A DNA stretch of 34,184 nt from Acidilobaceae archaeon (GTDB lineage Archaea; Thermoproteota; Thermoprotei_A; Sulfolobales; Acidilobaceae): the NCBI GenBank assembly GCA_027014125.1, contig JALWEI010000023.1:1-34184 (forward strand), given 5' to 3'. The translations under genes were made by a program, and so were the position numbers. Position 1 is the stretch's first letter. Every line of letters begins with the position of its first letter. Shown piece after piece: positions 1-6,142 of the stretch. The notes under the pieces were generated by a model that did no database searches, was not told where the DNA came from, and saw only the letters and a program-made list of their open reading frames with translations.

Positions 1-2745
1 ACATTGATAAACAATATAACACTGAGAATAGTATACCAGTATAGCAATTATATTAAAAGCGTTATACTACAAACTAATGATACTAGTATTATACTACCCT
101 ATGGGTACTATATGATATCTATTGAGAGGATGGGATACCAGACTATAGCAGTATCTAGAAATATTTCAGAGCCTAACATAAATCTCAACCTTAAGATGAA
201 GCCATTGATGTTAAACATACAATTCAACATATTGTATAATGACAGGATGACGGGTATAGCAAAAGGCGGGGTACCATCGACAACGCTGAAATTGACATTG
301 ATAGATCCGGGAGTCAAAGTAACGTATACTCTATACGGTAACGAAGATGGAATTGCTGTAGGATTAATAAGAGAAGGTATGTATAAGGTAGATGTAGAGG
401 GACCATACATAGAGGCTATAACGTATGAAATATCTGTTAGCAGAGATGGTGGGGCATATACTATATATGTAGAGCCAAAATACGCGATGCTAAATGTTAC
501 GGTTATTGATGCTGAGCTGCCTGTAAGGCTATCGGGCGTCACCTTAACAATATACAGGACAGGACCAGGCGAGGAGGCATCGGTAACAATCACCAGTATA
601 ACAGGTGTTGAACAACTACTCCTGCCGTTGGGAGACTATATTGTAACAGCTGAGATACCATCAAGATACGCGCCTGTAAGTCAAGATGTAAGGTTGATGG
701 GTGACATGTCTGTAACCATACGGGCTGAACCTGTAAAGGTTGCCATCCAAGTACTTGCTGTGACTGATAATGCATACATAGAGTATAAGGGTGTAAAATA
801 TCCGTTACCGCCAGGTATAGTATATAACGCTACAATAAGGTTAATCCCGCTAGACCCCCTGCTAGTATCGCTAGGAGTTAAGCCCATAGAAGTAGCATCT
901 ACCGCAAACTCAACCATAACTATGCAGGGAGTAAGGGCAGGTACATACATGATAGTGGCCATCAAGGACGGTTACATAAGCAAACCAGTCACCGTGCCAA
1001 TACTACAGGGCACTAGCCAAATAGAGGCGCCACTAATCCCAAGACAATGGTCCTGGTCATTCACGCTAAAGGATATAGAAGTCGTAGAGGAGTATGCATA
1101 TATAGATTCAGGCATACTAAAGATAACAACATATAACAATATATCCACAAATATAAACATAAAGTACAATAGCGGAGAACCGATCATAGTGCCAACAGGA
1201 ATATACAATATAACAGCTACTGCAAAAGGATACAATGGAATACCAAAACTTATAACGGTAGAAGCTAGTGGCAACGAGACACTAATGCTGCAAGCATACA
1301 GGGCAGTACTAGAGCTTGACATCATAGCCGACGTGGCGGGAGAAAAGAGACCTGTAGAATTCGGATTCATAGAAGCAATAGCATTAGACGTGCCACTCAA
1401 GACACCAATAATAACATTCAACGTAAGTAACGGTAAAGCTAAACTAGAGGTTAGGCCAGGAACATACCAGTTAGCGTATACAATAACTGGAGGCATAACA
1501 AGGTGGGAGCTCGGAGTATACAACATTACATCCAACTACAGCGAATCAAGGATGATAGAGGTTAAGCCAATCCCAATTAAGATAAAGCTACTCGACAGCG
1601 AGTATAACACAGACATAGAGGAGGCCAGCGTAGTAGTATCGTATCTAGGGCCATTCGGAAGAGGAAGCGAGGAGATAGATAGGTACAGGCCAGGGGTGGC
1701 AGACACAGTACTACTCCCTCCAGGGATAATAGAAGCAAAAGCCAGCGCATATGGATACAACGACCGTACAGTCAGGGCAATGATAGTCTCCGATACAGGC
1801 GAAATAGTAGTATATCTAAACCCGATAACGATACCAATAGTAATATCATTCTCAAACCCGGACGGAGGGGAAGTAAAAGAAGCGATGGATGTGATAATGA
1901 AATCAATGAGTCTACCGGCAGAGTATAGGGGCCAAATAGAGAAGTCAACGGTGTATTTCGGGGAAGTCAGACTCGGTGAATATGAACTAATAGTGAAACC
2001 AAAACTGGAGAATAGCATCTATAACACTACAATAACAACAGTGCAGGTAACTCTAGACGGGGTAAACACGCCCAACATAATAGTCAACTATAAGCTGTTT
2101 AATGTAAGTATAGTGATGATCGACAAGGAGTTGAACAGTCCAATAAAGATACCATATAAAATAACTGTAGATAGAAAAGGAGAGGCATCACAGCAACTAG
2201 GCTTCCCCAAAGAATACGAGGTAACAGGAGAAGCGAACATACTCCTACCACCAGGAGAGTACACCCTAACGATAACACCGGTAGACCTAGACGTGTACAC
2301 GCCGCCGCCTCAAGTGATATTTAAGATACCACAAGTAACTACCGTGAAAATAGACATGCAGCCCAAGAGGTATCCAGTAACAATACTAGTCCTAGACGAC
2401 CGTGGAAGATCGCTAGAGAGCACACTAGTAAAGATCCAGACCGCAGACGGAGTAACAGTAGCGGCGGGCTATACAGACGCTGCTGGGCAATACAGCGCCC
2501 AGCTACGCTACGGAGCATATACCATCACAGCAGAGAAGGTAGGTTACGTGAAAGCGTCAGTAGGCCTACAGGTGCCAGTAGAAACCACCAAAACAATATC
2601 CCTACAGCCAGAGCTAGTAACAAAGATAAAGAGAATGGCCCCACTAATAATAGGGGCAACCGGCCTCCTAGCACTAATGGCAGCAATCTACATAATGAGG
2701 GAGAGGCTAACCAGGAGAATACTAGAAGAGGAGGAATACTTCTAA
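1..2745 (+). CDS. Large repetitive surface protein with C-terminal membrane anchor (5' partial)
   Basis: The reading frame is open from the first base of the window, and no signal peptide is visible, so the start lies outside. About 913 residues are seen. The protein is built from repeated beta-rich modules with a recurring core of the form (L/V)PxGxYxxxAxxxGY, for example around residues 31-46, 205-216, 397-413, 575-592, 750-765 and 833-848. This resembles carboxypeptidase-regulatory-like or PEGA-type beta-sandwich domains. Near the C-terminus a single hydrophobic helix (about 878-898) is followed by a basic then acidic tail (RERLTRR, EEEEYF), which fits an outside-facing protein anchored at its C-terminus. 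NxT/NxS sites are frequent in the first half, fitting archaeal N-glycosylation. The 5' part is more AT-rich than the 3' part. It may be an S-layer-associated, adhesion or transport-scaffold protein; exact function is unknown. Confidence 0.8.
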   Translation, partial: TLINNITLRIVYQYSNYIKSVILQTNDTSIILPYGYYMISIERMGYQTIAVSRNISEPNINLNLKMKPLMLNIQFNILYNDRMTGIAKGGVPSTTLKLTLIDPGVKVTYTLYGNEDGIAVGLIREGMYKVDVEGPYIEAITYEISVSRDGGAYTIYVEPKYAMLNVTVIDAELPVRLSGVTLTIYRTGPGEEASVTITSITGVEQLLLPLGDYIVTAEIPSRYAPVSQDVRLMGDMSVTIRAEPVKVAIQVLAVTDNAYIEYKGVKYPLPPGIVYNATIRLIPLDPLLVSLGVKPIEVASTANSTITMQGVRAGTYMIVAIKDGYISKPVTVPILQGTSQIEAPLIPRQWSWSFTLKDIEVVEEYAYIDSGILKITTYNNISTNINIKYNSGEPIIVPTGIYNITATAKGYNGIPKLITVEASGNETLMLQAYRAVLELDIIADVAGEKRPVEFGFIEAIALDVPLKTPIITFNVSNGKAKLEVRPGTYQLAYTITGGITRWELGVYNITSNYSESRMIEVKPIPIKIKLLDSEYNTDIEEASVVVSYLGPFGRGSEEIDRYRPGVADTVLLPPGIIEAKASAYGYNDRTVRAMIVSDTGEIVVYLNPITIPIVISFSNPDGGEVKEAMDVIMKSMSLPAEYRGQIEKSTVYFGEVRLGEYELIVKPKLENSIYNTTITTVQVTLDGVNTPNIIVNYKLFNVSIVMIDKELNSPIKIPYKITVDRKGEASQQLGFPKEYEVTGEANILLPPGEYTLTITPVDLDVYTPPPQVIFKIPQVTTVKIDMQPKRYPVTILVLDDRGRSLESTLVKIQTADGVTVAAGYTDAAGQYSAQLRYGAYTITAEKVGYVKASVGLQVPVETTKTISLQPELVTKIKRMAPLIIGATGLLALMAAIYIMRERLTRRILEEEEYF

Positions 2746-2757
2746 GCCCAAGCCACA

Positions 2758-2767
2758 GTATTTATAC
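2758..2767 (+). promoter_or_regulatory. TATA box for the 54-aa gene
   Basis: TATTTATA lies right after the surface-protein stop and about 38 nt before the ATG at 2805, which predicts a short leader. The position fits an archaeal TATA element; no mapping data. Confidence 0.45.
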
Positions 2768-2804
2768 CACACACAGCCCGTAGAGGATCCCCCGGGTGGC
2801 CTAT

Positions 2805-2969
2805 ATGGAAGACCTGAAATCCGCAATGGAGAACATGGTGAAGACGGAAGCCGAGAAGAGCCTAGCAGACAAGAAGAGTAGACTAAAAGAACTCTATGAC
2901 AATGTCAAGAAGGATGTGAGGCATAGCTATGAAGAGGTAGTAGACAAGTTCAAGTCAATGGTAAAATAA
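2805..2969 (+). CDS. Small highly charged helical protein, 54 aa
   Basis: An ATG at 2805 opens 54 codons ending TAA at 2969. The protein begins MEDLKSAMENMVK and consists almost wholly of Lys, Glu, Asp and Arg with spaced Leu/Val/Met, as expected for one or two amphipathic helices or a short coiled coil. A TATA-like TTTATA about 40 nt upstream supports transcription. An in-frame GTG at 2796 would add three residues. The 3' end overlaps the end of the convergent DUF131-type gene by 15 nt. No family recognised. It resembles the small charged proteins often found in crenarchaeal genomes, some of which bind nucleic acid, but no binding motif is seen. Confidence 0.6.
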   Translation: MEDLKSAMENMVKTEAEKSLADKKSRLKELYDNVKKDVRHSYEEVVDKFKSMVK

Positions 2970-3191
2970 TATTTTCCTATACAATACTATAGTCAGAATC
3001 ATTAAAATTATGGCTAGGATTAAAACGATTAGCGCGATCCTTCCACTACTACCAAAGACTATAGGGATAGGACCAATAATCACCACACCACCAGCCTCAA
3101 TACTAGACGACTGGCTAGCCTTACCAAGCACGCCAATAAACACTAAAAACACCCCGAGAAATATGAGGACAAACCCGGCAACCACAAGCAT
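2955..3191 (-). CDS. DUF131/TIGR00304-type small membrane protein
   Basis: About 78 residues with two hydrophobic helices: one after the N-terminus (MLVVAGFVLIFLGVFLVF) and one near the C-terminus. They flank a loop containing GGVVIIGPIPIVFGSS, the recognisable signature of the archaeal DUF131 (TIGR00304) family. The frame is open up to a GTG at 3239, but the ATG at 3191 is preferred because GGAGG sits 2-3 nt before it and a TATA-like box lies about 35 nt upstream (around 3224-3232). A start at 3239 would leave no room for that promoter. Function of the family is unknown. The gene is divergent from the SRP RNA and convergent with the 54-aa gene. Confidence 0.75.
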   Translation of the reverse strand: MLVVAGFVLIFLGVFLVFIGVLGKASQSSSIEAGGVVIIGPIPIVFGSSGRIALIVLILAIILMILTIVLYRKILFYH

Positions 3192-3221
3192 ATCCTCCAC
3201 ACTCAACCCAGACCACCAACA

Positions 3222-3234
3222 TAGATAAATCGCC
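3222..3234. promoter_or_regulatory. Shared TATA-like box between DUF131 gene and SRP RNA
   Basis: The AT-rich word GATAAATC is the only good TATA candidate in the short gap. It lies about 26-30 nt before the SRP RNA 5' end on the plus strand and, read as GATTTATC, about 26 nt before the expected start of the leftward DUF131-type transcript. One box may therefore serve both directions. This is inferred from spacing only. Confidence 0.4.
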
Positions 3235-3258
3235 TCCACCAGGAATAATCAAGAAAAC

Positions 3259-3591
3259 GGTGCGCGGGAAGGGCCAGGGGGCTCGCCACCCCCTACGCCC
3301 CACCCTAAGGGGCGTCCCGAAGGCGTAACGCGGGGGCCAGCAACCCAGCTATACCCGATGGGCGACGCGGCGGCAGCCCCAGGCAACGAGGAACCCCGCC
3401 CCGTGGGGTCGGCGGTGCTGGAGGCGCCACCGGAGGGTGGCGTCCTACCAGCATAGCCGGGGAAACCCGGCCAGGCCCGGAAGGGAGCAACCTAGCCCCG
3501 GACGCCGACGTTCACGGGGGTACGGGGCGAGAAGCCTGGGGGCTATACTGCCGCCGCGTGCAGCCCACGGGTATAGCGGGAGCCGCGCACC
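3259..3591 (+). ncRNA. ffs: Archaeal SRP (7S) RNA
   Basis: The ends pair as helix 1: GGTGCGCGG at 3259-3267 with CCGCGCACC at 3583-3591. A long helix 5 is formed by 3346-3385 (GCTATACCCG...GCCCCAGGC) with 3534-3577 (GCCTGGGGGC...CGGGTATAGC). The apical part contains the SRP54-binding helix 8 signature, with GGAAACCCGGCCAGGCCCGG followed by AAGGGAGCAACC (about 3461-3492). The roughly 333-nt size and very high GC fit an archaeal hyperthermophile 7S RNA. It forms the scaffold of the signal recognition particle with SRP19 and SRP54 and directs membrane and secreted proteins to the translocon. End positions are set by helix 1 and could be off by a few bases. Confidence 0.93.
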
Positions 3592-3614
3592 TCCTACCAG
3601 CCAGGTGGGCCTAC

Positions 3615-4055
3615 ATGAGGTACAACAGCGACCCCTGCGGTATCCTCAATAGGCCTGTGAGGGAAATCATGTCGACTCCAGTCATAGTAGCGGGGGAGCA
3701 GGATAGGCTAATGGACGCTGTGAAGGAGATGTACAAGTCAAACGTGGGATCACTTATTATAGTAAACGAAGGGGAGGTGCGGGGTATACTAACGAGAAAG
3801 GATCTAGTATACCTGATAGCAAGCGGCATACTAGAGAAAAACCCGAGGCTAGGAGACGTCATGTCTACAAGCATAGTAACAGCCAGTCCAGACGATACTA
3901 TAGGGGACGTCGCCAAGAGAATGATGGAAACGGGAGTAAGGCACATACCAGTACTAAACAAGGGGGAGGTAACCGGTATAGTAACCATAACAGATATAGC
4001 AAGAAGGATAACAGAAGCCCTACTACATAAATGCAGACCCCAGGGAAACCTTTAA
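3615..4055 (+). CDS. Tandem CBS-domain protein
   Basis: A 146-residue protein made almost only of two CBS motifs. The first begins around residue 14 (VREIMSTPVIV) and ends with GILTRKDLVYLI; the second begins near GDVMSTSIVTA and ends with GIVTITDIARRI. The pair forms a Bateman module that normally binds adenine nucleotides such as AMP, ATP or SAM. No catalytic or DNA-binding domain is attached, so the likely role is as a stand-alone energy or ligand sensor for an unknown partner. The frame stays open upstream to 3558, but that part overlaps the SRP RNA. The ATG at 3615, preceded by AGGTGGG, starts just before the domain and is chosen. The stop at 4053-4055 overlaps the TATA-like box of the following tRNA. 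Confidence 0.88.
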   Translation: MRYNSDPCGILNRPVREIMSTPVIVAGEQDRLMDAVKEMYKSNVGSLIIVNEGEVRGILTRKDLVYLIASGILEKNPRLGDVMSTSIVTASPDDTIGDVAKRMMETGVRHIPVLNKGEVTGIVTITDIARRITEALLHKCRPQGNL

Positions 4056-4059
4056 ACCC
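4049..4059 (+). promoter_or_regulatory. TATA box of tRNA-Ser
   Basis: CCTTTAAACC, centred about 35 nt before the tRNA-Ser 5' end, overlaps the stop codon of the CBS gene. The same 35-nt spacing is seen for tRNA-Leu, which supports both. Confidence 0.5.
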
Positions 4060-4088
4060 CCCAAGGTAGGACAGGTAAACCAACGGAT

Positions 4089-4176
4089 GCCGCGGTCGCC
4101 TAGCCTGGTTAGGGCGCCGGCCTGCTAAGCCGGTGGGGGAGACCCCGCGCGGGTTCAAATCCCGCCCGCGGCGCCA
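4089..4176 (+). tRNA. tRNA-Ser (anticodon GCT)
   Basis: A complete class II cloverleaf. The acceptor pairs GCCGCGG (4089-4095) with CCGCGGC (4166-4172), discriminator G at 4173, CCA encoded at 4174-4176. The anticodon stem is CCGGC/GCCGG with loop CTGCTAA, giving anticodon GCT at 4124-4126. A long variable arm follows (about TGGGGGAGACCCCGC), and the T arm is GCGGG-TTCAAAT-CCCGC. The long arm and G discriminator fit serine. No intron is seen. It forms the left flank of the decayed element. Confidence 0.96.
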
Positions 4177-4305
4177 TACTATATACCCCACAATCGTATT
4201 ACAACGCTGATTCTAGGGAGGCAGACCTAAACTCTCTCATATCTCCTATACGAATGCCACTAACCCTACATGCCATAGGCTATCGTGGTCACAGGGATTC
4301 CGGCC

Positions 4306-4809
4306 ATGAAGATCCTGGAGAGGTTCAGGGGCATTGTGATAGACCCCAGCAGTAGGAGTGTGAGGATAACCAAGCTGGCTAAGCCGATAAATGGCGTCTA
4401 CTACCTCGACGATAAGGGTCGCAAGTATGTGCTGGTAAACAGGGATATGGTAGCGTACAGGGTGGAGGATACCAGGCTAAGCCTAGACTCCGAGCTCCTA
4501 AGGGATCAGGTGATACAGAGGATAGTGCGGGGCGTATCCAGGCCAGGCAGGCAGAGCATGCTAGCTGGCCTGGCATTCTTCGTTGTAGGCCTGCTGGCTG
4601 GCTCCAGCTTCGCCTACGGCTTCTCGGTGGAGGAGCATGGCAAGGCTGCGGCGGAGTGGGAGGGGAAGTATAAGGAGGCTAAGGCCCAGCTCCTGAAGTG
4701 CCAGCAGCAGCTTCAGGAGGCACAGGCAAGGCTCTACCAATACAATAACGCTACAAATAGTAACAATAGTGTTACTAATGTTACAGAAGTTGTAGGGGTG
4801 GGAGGTTGA
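4306..4809 (+). CDS. Element-encoded membrane and coiled-coil protein
   Basis: About 167 residues from the ATG at 4306; an in-frame GTG at 4285 would add seven. The N-terminal 85 residues form a soluble domain rich in beta strands (KILERFRGIVIDPSSRSVRI, VYYLDDKGRKYVLVNRDMV). A single transmembrane helix follows (MLAGLAFFVVGLLAGSSFAYGF), then a coiled coil of about 45 residues rich in Lys, Glu, Ala and Gln (EWEGKYKEAKAQLLKCQQQ), and an Asn/Thr-rich tail. This layout is common among virus and plasmid proteins of crenarchaea, but no family was recognised. The stop overlaps the start of the next ORF, so it probably leads a small operon reading toward the integrase fragment. Confidence 0.6.
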   Translation: MKILERFRGIVIDPSSRSVRITKLAKPINGVYYLDDKGRKYVLVNRDMVAYRVEDTRLSLDSELLRDQVIQRIVRGVSRPGRQSMLAGLAFFVVGLLAGSSFAYGFSVEEHGKAAAEWEGKYKEAKAQLLKCQQQLQEAQARLYQYNNATNSNNSVTNVTEVVGVGG

Positions 4810-5129
4810 GCGAGGCCATAGAGGCCCTGAAGGAGTACATAAGGGAGGCCTTCAAGCTGGCCAGGGAGGCCAAGTACATAAGCGACCCAGCAGAGGCGGC
4901 TGTAAGCCTGGCCCTGGCCAGGGAGGTAGAGAGGCGCTACGGAGTAAGCCTCCTACGGGAGATAGTGGAGCTACAGATCGAGCTTACCCGCTACACCAGG
5001 GCCCCGAGGCCCCTAGTCCTCGAGGCGCTGGAAGCCGCAGGCAGGGGCCTGGAGAGGCAGCGGATCACGACCAACGTGCTCCAGAGCGTTAGGAGGCGTA
5101 GGGTCGAGGAGGAGGAGCCCTGGGGGTAG
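4806..5129 (+). CDS. Small helical protein of the integrated element
   Basis: A 107-residue protein starting at TTG 4806, overlapping the previous stop by four bases and directly preceded by GGAGG. It is nearly all alpha-helical and charged (EALKEYIREAFKLAREAKYI, ERRYGVSLLREIVELQIEL) with a basic then acidic C-terminus (RRRRVEEEEPWG). No recognised domain. The gene ends 5 nt before the ATPase start, so the two are co-transcribed and their products may interact, for example as an adaptor for the ATPase. That is inference from order only. Confidence 0.55.
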   Translation: MSEAIEALKEYIREAFKLAREAKYISDPAEAAVSLALAREVERRYGVSLLREIVELQIELTRYTRAPRPLVLEALEAAGRGLERQRITTNVLQSVRRRRVEEEEPWG

Positions 5130-5134
5130 ATATT

Positions 5135-5452
5135 ATGGGGGGTCCCCAGTCTAGGGAGGAGGCCGAGGCCGCCTGCAAGGCTAGGCTGGAGAGGCAGCGG
5201 GAGGCCCCTACGCTGTTCAGGTACTTCGATGGGATAGCGTCTGGCGTGGAGAGTAGGGTGCACGTTATACTGGGGCAGACTGGTAGTGGCAAGTCCACCC
5301 TGGCCCTGCTATACCTTATGAGGCGGTACGACTGCGACTTGGAGGAGATCTTCGACAGGATCGTGTGGAGGCCCGACCACTTCCTGGAGAAGTACGGCGA
5401 GGGGAGGGATGTGCTTGTGTGGGACGATGCTGGGGTGTGGTTCAGGCGCTAG
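5135..5452 (+). CDS. P-loop ATPase, N-terminal part (broken by frameshift)
   Basis: A 105-residue reading frame from ATG 5135. It carries a clear Walker A motif, GQTGSGKST (about residues 49-57), and a Walker B-like strand, DVLVWDDAGVWF, near its end, then stops at TAG 5450-5452. The continuation of the domain is found one frame back (-1) immediately after this stop, where sequence such as LGKIHWDPLSITLTSIYD follows without any nearby start codon. The two halves together would give an ATPase of about 245 residues, as in the packaging, DNA-transfer or Zot/FtsK-like ATPases of archaeal elements; the exact family is not certain. Either the gene is decayed, or a single-base deletion occurred in assembly, or -1 frameshifting is used; no classical slippery heptamer was seen. 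Confidence 0.6.
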   Translation: MGGPQSREEAEAACKARLERQREAPTLFRYFDGIASGVESRVHVILGQTGSGKSTLALLYLMRRYDCDLEEIFDRIVWRPDHFLEKYGEGRDVLVWDDAGVWFRR

Positions 5453-5871
5453 GGAAGATACACTGGGACCCGCTGAGCATAACGCTGACCAGTATATACG
5501 ACGTGGGGAGGCTCCACGTCCCCCTCGTGTTGATGACTATGGTGAGCGATAGGGACCTGCCCCGCGGGCTGCGATACAACTCCTTCATCTACCGCAGCAG
5601 GACCAGGGTGTGGAGGGCCAGCGAGCCAGGCAGGCAGGCCACCAGGGCGGTGGCTGTTACCCAGTTCAGGAGGGAGAAGCAGGACTGGAGCCAGAGCTAC
5701 TGGGATACTGGCCAGGAGTACGTCTACAAGTTCTACCACTTTAGGGAGGGCGACCCGTTCTACAGGTTGTACCTTGAGACCCGTAGGGGGTATGCTAGGT
5801 TCTTCCTCAGGTATGCCATGAGGAACCTCGAGAGGAGTAGGCTCTACGAGCTCCTACAGCAGCAGGGGTGA
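5365..5871 (+). CDS. P-loop ATPase, C-terminal part (frameshifted continuation)
   Basis: The frame is open from GTG 5365, but residues encoded before about 5445 are out-of-frame shadow of the ATPase N-terminal part. The meaningful part runs from about 5446 to the TGA at 5869-5871. It continues the P-loop domain with LGKIHWDPLSITLTSIYD, a VPLVLMTMVSDRDLPRGLRY segment like a sensor strand, and an Arg/Tyr-rich C-terminal helical region (ETRRGYARFFLRYAMRN). It has no Walker motif of its own and no start codon at the right place, so it is best read as the second half of the preceding ORF. The stop overlaps the GTG of the next small ORF in GTGA. Confidence 0.55.
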   Translation: MEARPLPGEVRRGEGCACVGRCWGVVQALGKIHWDPLSITLTSIYDVGRLHVPLVLMTMVSDRDLPRGLRYNSFIYRSRTRVWRASEPGRQATRAVAVTQFRREKQDWSQSYWDTGQEYVYKFYHFREGDPFYRLYLETRRGYARFFLRYAMRNLERSRLYELLQQQG

Positions 5872-6089
5872 CAGGTGTGCGCTGGAGGCGGAGGGAGAAG
5901 CTCGGGGTGCTGCTAGCACGGCTGCTATCAGCCTCTATAGGAGCCTGGCCTAGGGGGCAGGAGCCCCCTAGGAGGCTAAAACCACCAGCACAGGAGCCTA
6001 GGCCCAGGCAGGATGGCAGGCCCTACATATTCCAGCCTAGGAAGCACAATCACAAGAGGCCCAGGCCCAAGCTTCAACACGGGTTTTGA
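5868..6089 (+). CDS. Small basic Pro/Arg-rich ORF of the element
   Basis: A 73-residue ORF starting at GTG 5868, overlapping the ATPase stop as GTGA. It has a short helical N-terminus (REKLGVLLARLLSASIGAWP) followed by a tail very rich in Pro, Arg, Lys and Gln (RRLKPPAQEPRPRQDGRP). The low-complexity tail suggests an unfolded, nucleic-acid-binding or vestigial product. The ORF ends within the inverted repeat at 6071-6098. No homology recognised; it may be only a degraded gene end. Confidence 0.4.
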   Translation: MTGVRWRRREKLGVLLARLLSASIGAWPRGQEPPRRLKPPAQEPRPRQDGRPYIFQPRKHNHKRPRPKLQHGF

Positions 6090-6132
6090 AGCCGTGTTCA
6101 TGGATTTTTTGAAGCCCATAATGGGTTCATGG
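6071..6132. repeat. Inverted and tandem repeats upstream of the integrase fragment
   Basis: GCTTCAA (6071-6077) is inverted as TTGAAGC (6086-6092). Overlapping this, AACACGG (6076-6082) is inverted as CCGTGTT (6092-6098). A second unit follows: CCCAT-A-ATGGG at 6115-6125 within GAAG...GTTC. Both units share TTGAAGCC at their left and GTTCATGG at their right (6086-6103 and 6109-6132), so they are diverged tandem copies. The position, directly before the integrase fragment start at 6143, suggests operators or recombination arm sites. Confidence 0.55.
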
Positions 6133-6142
6133 TGGTGATACC

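Noticed and set aside
3305-3490. Minus-strand ORF inside the SRP RNA
   Set aside because: Low-complexity Pro/Arg/Gly translation of GC-rich structural RNA; pairing and helix 8 signature explain the sequence.
3898-4191. Minus-strand ORF of about 97 codons across CBS gene and tRNA-Ser
   Set aside because: It is antisense to the CBS gene and reads RDLNPRG through the tRNA T arm by chance. No integrase-like domain precedes it, unlike the frame at 6143.
5440-5452. Programmed -1 frameshift signal in the ATPase
   Set aside because: No X XXY YYZ heptamer in the zero frame and no clear downstream structure; mutation or assembly error is simpler, although not excluded.
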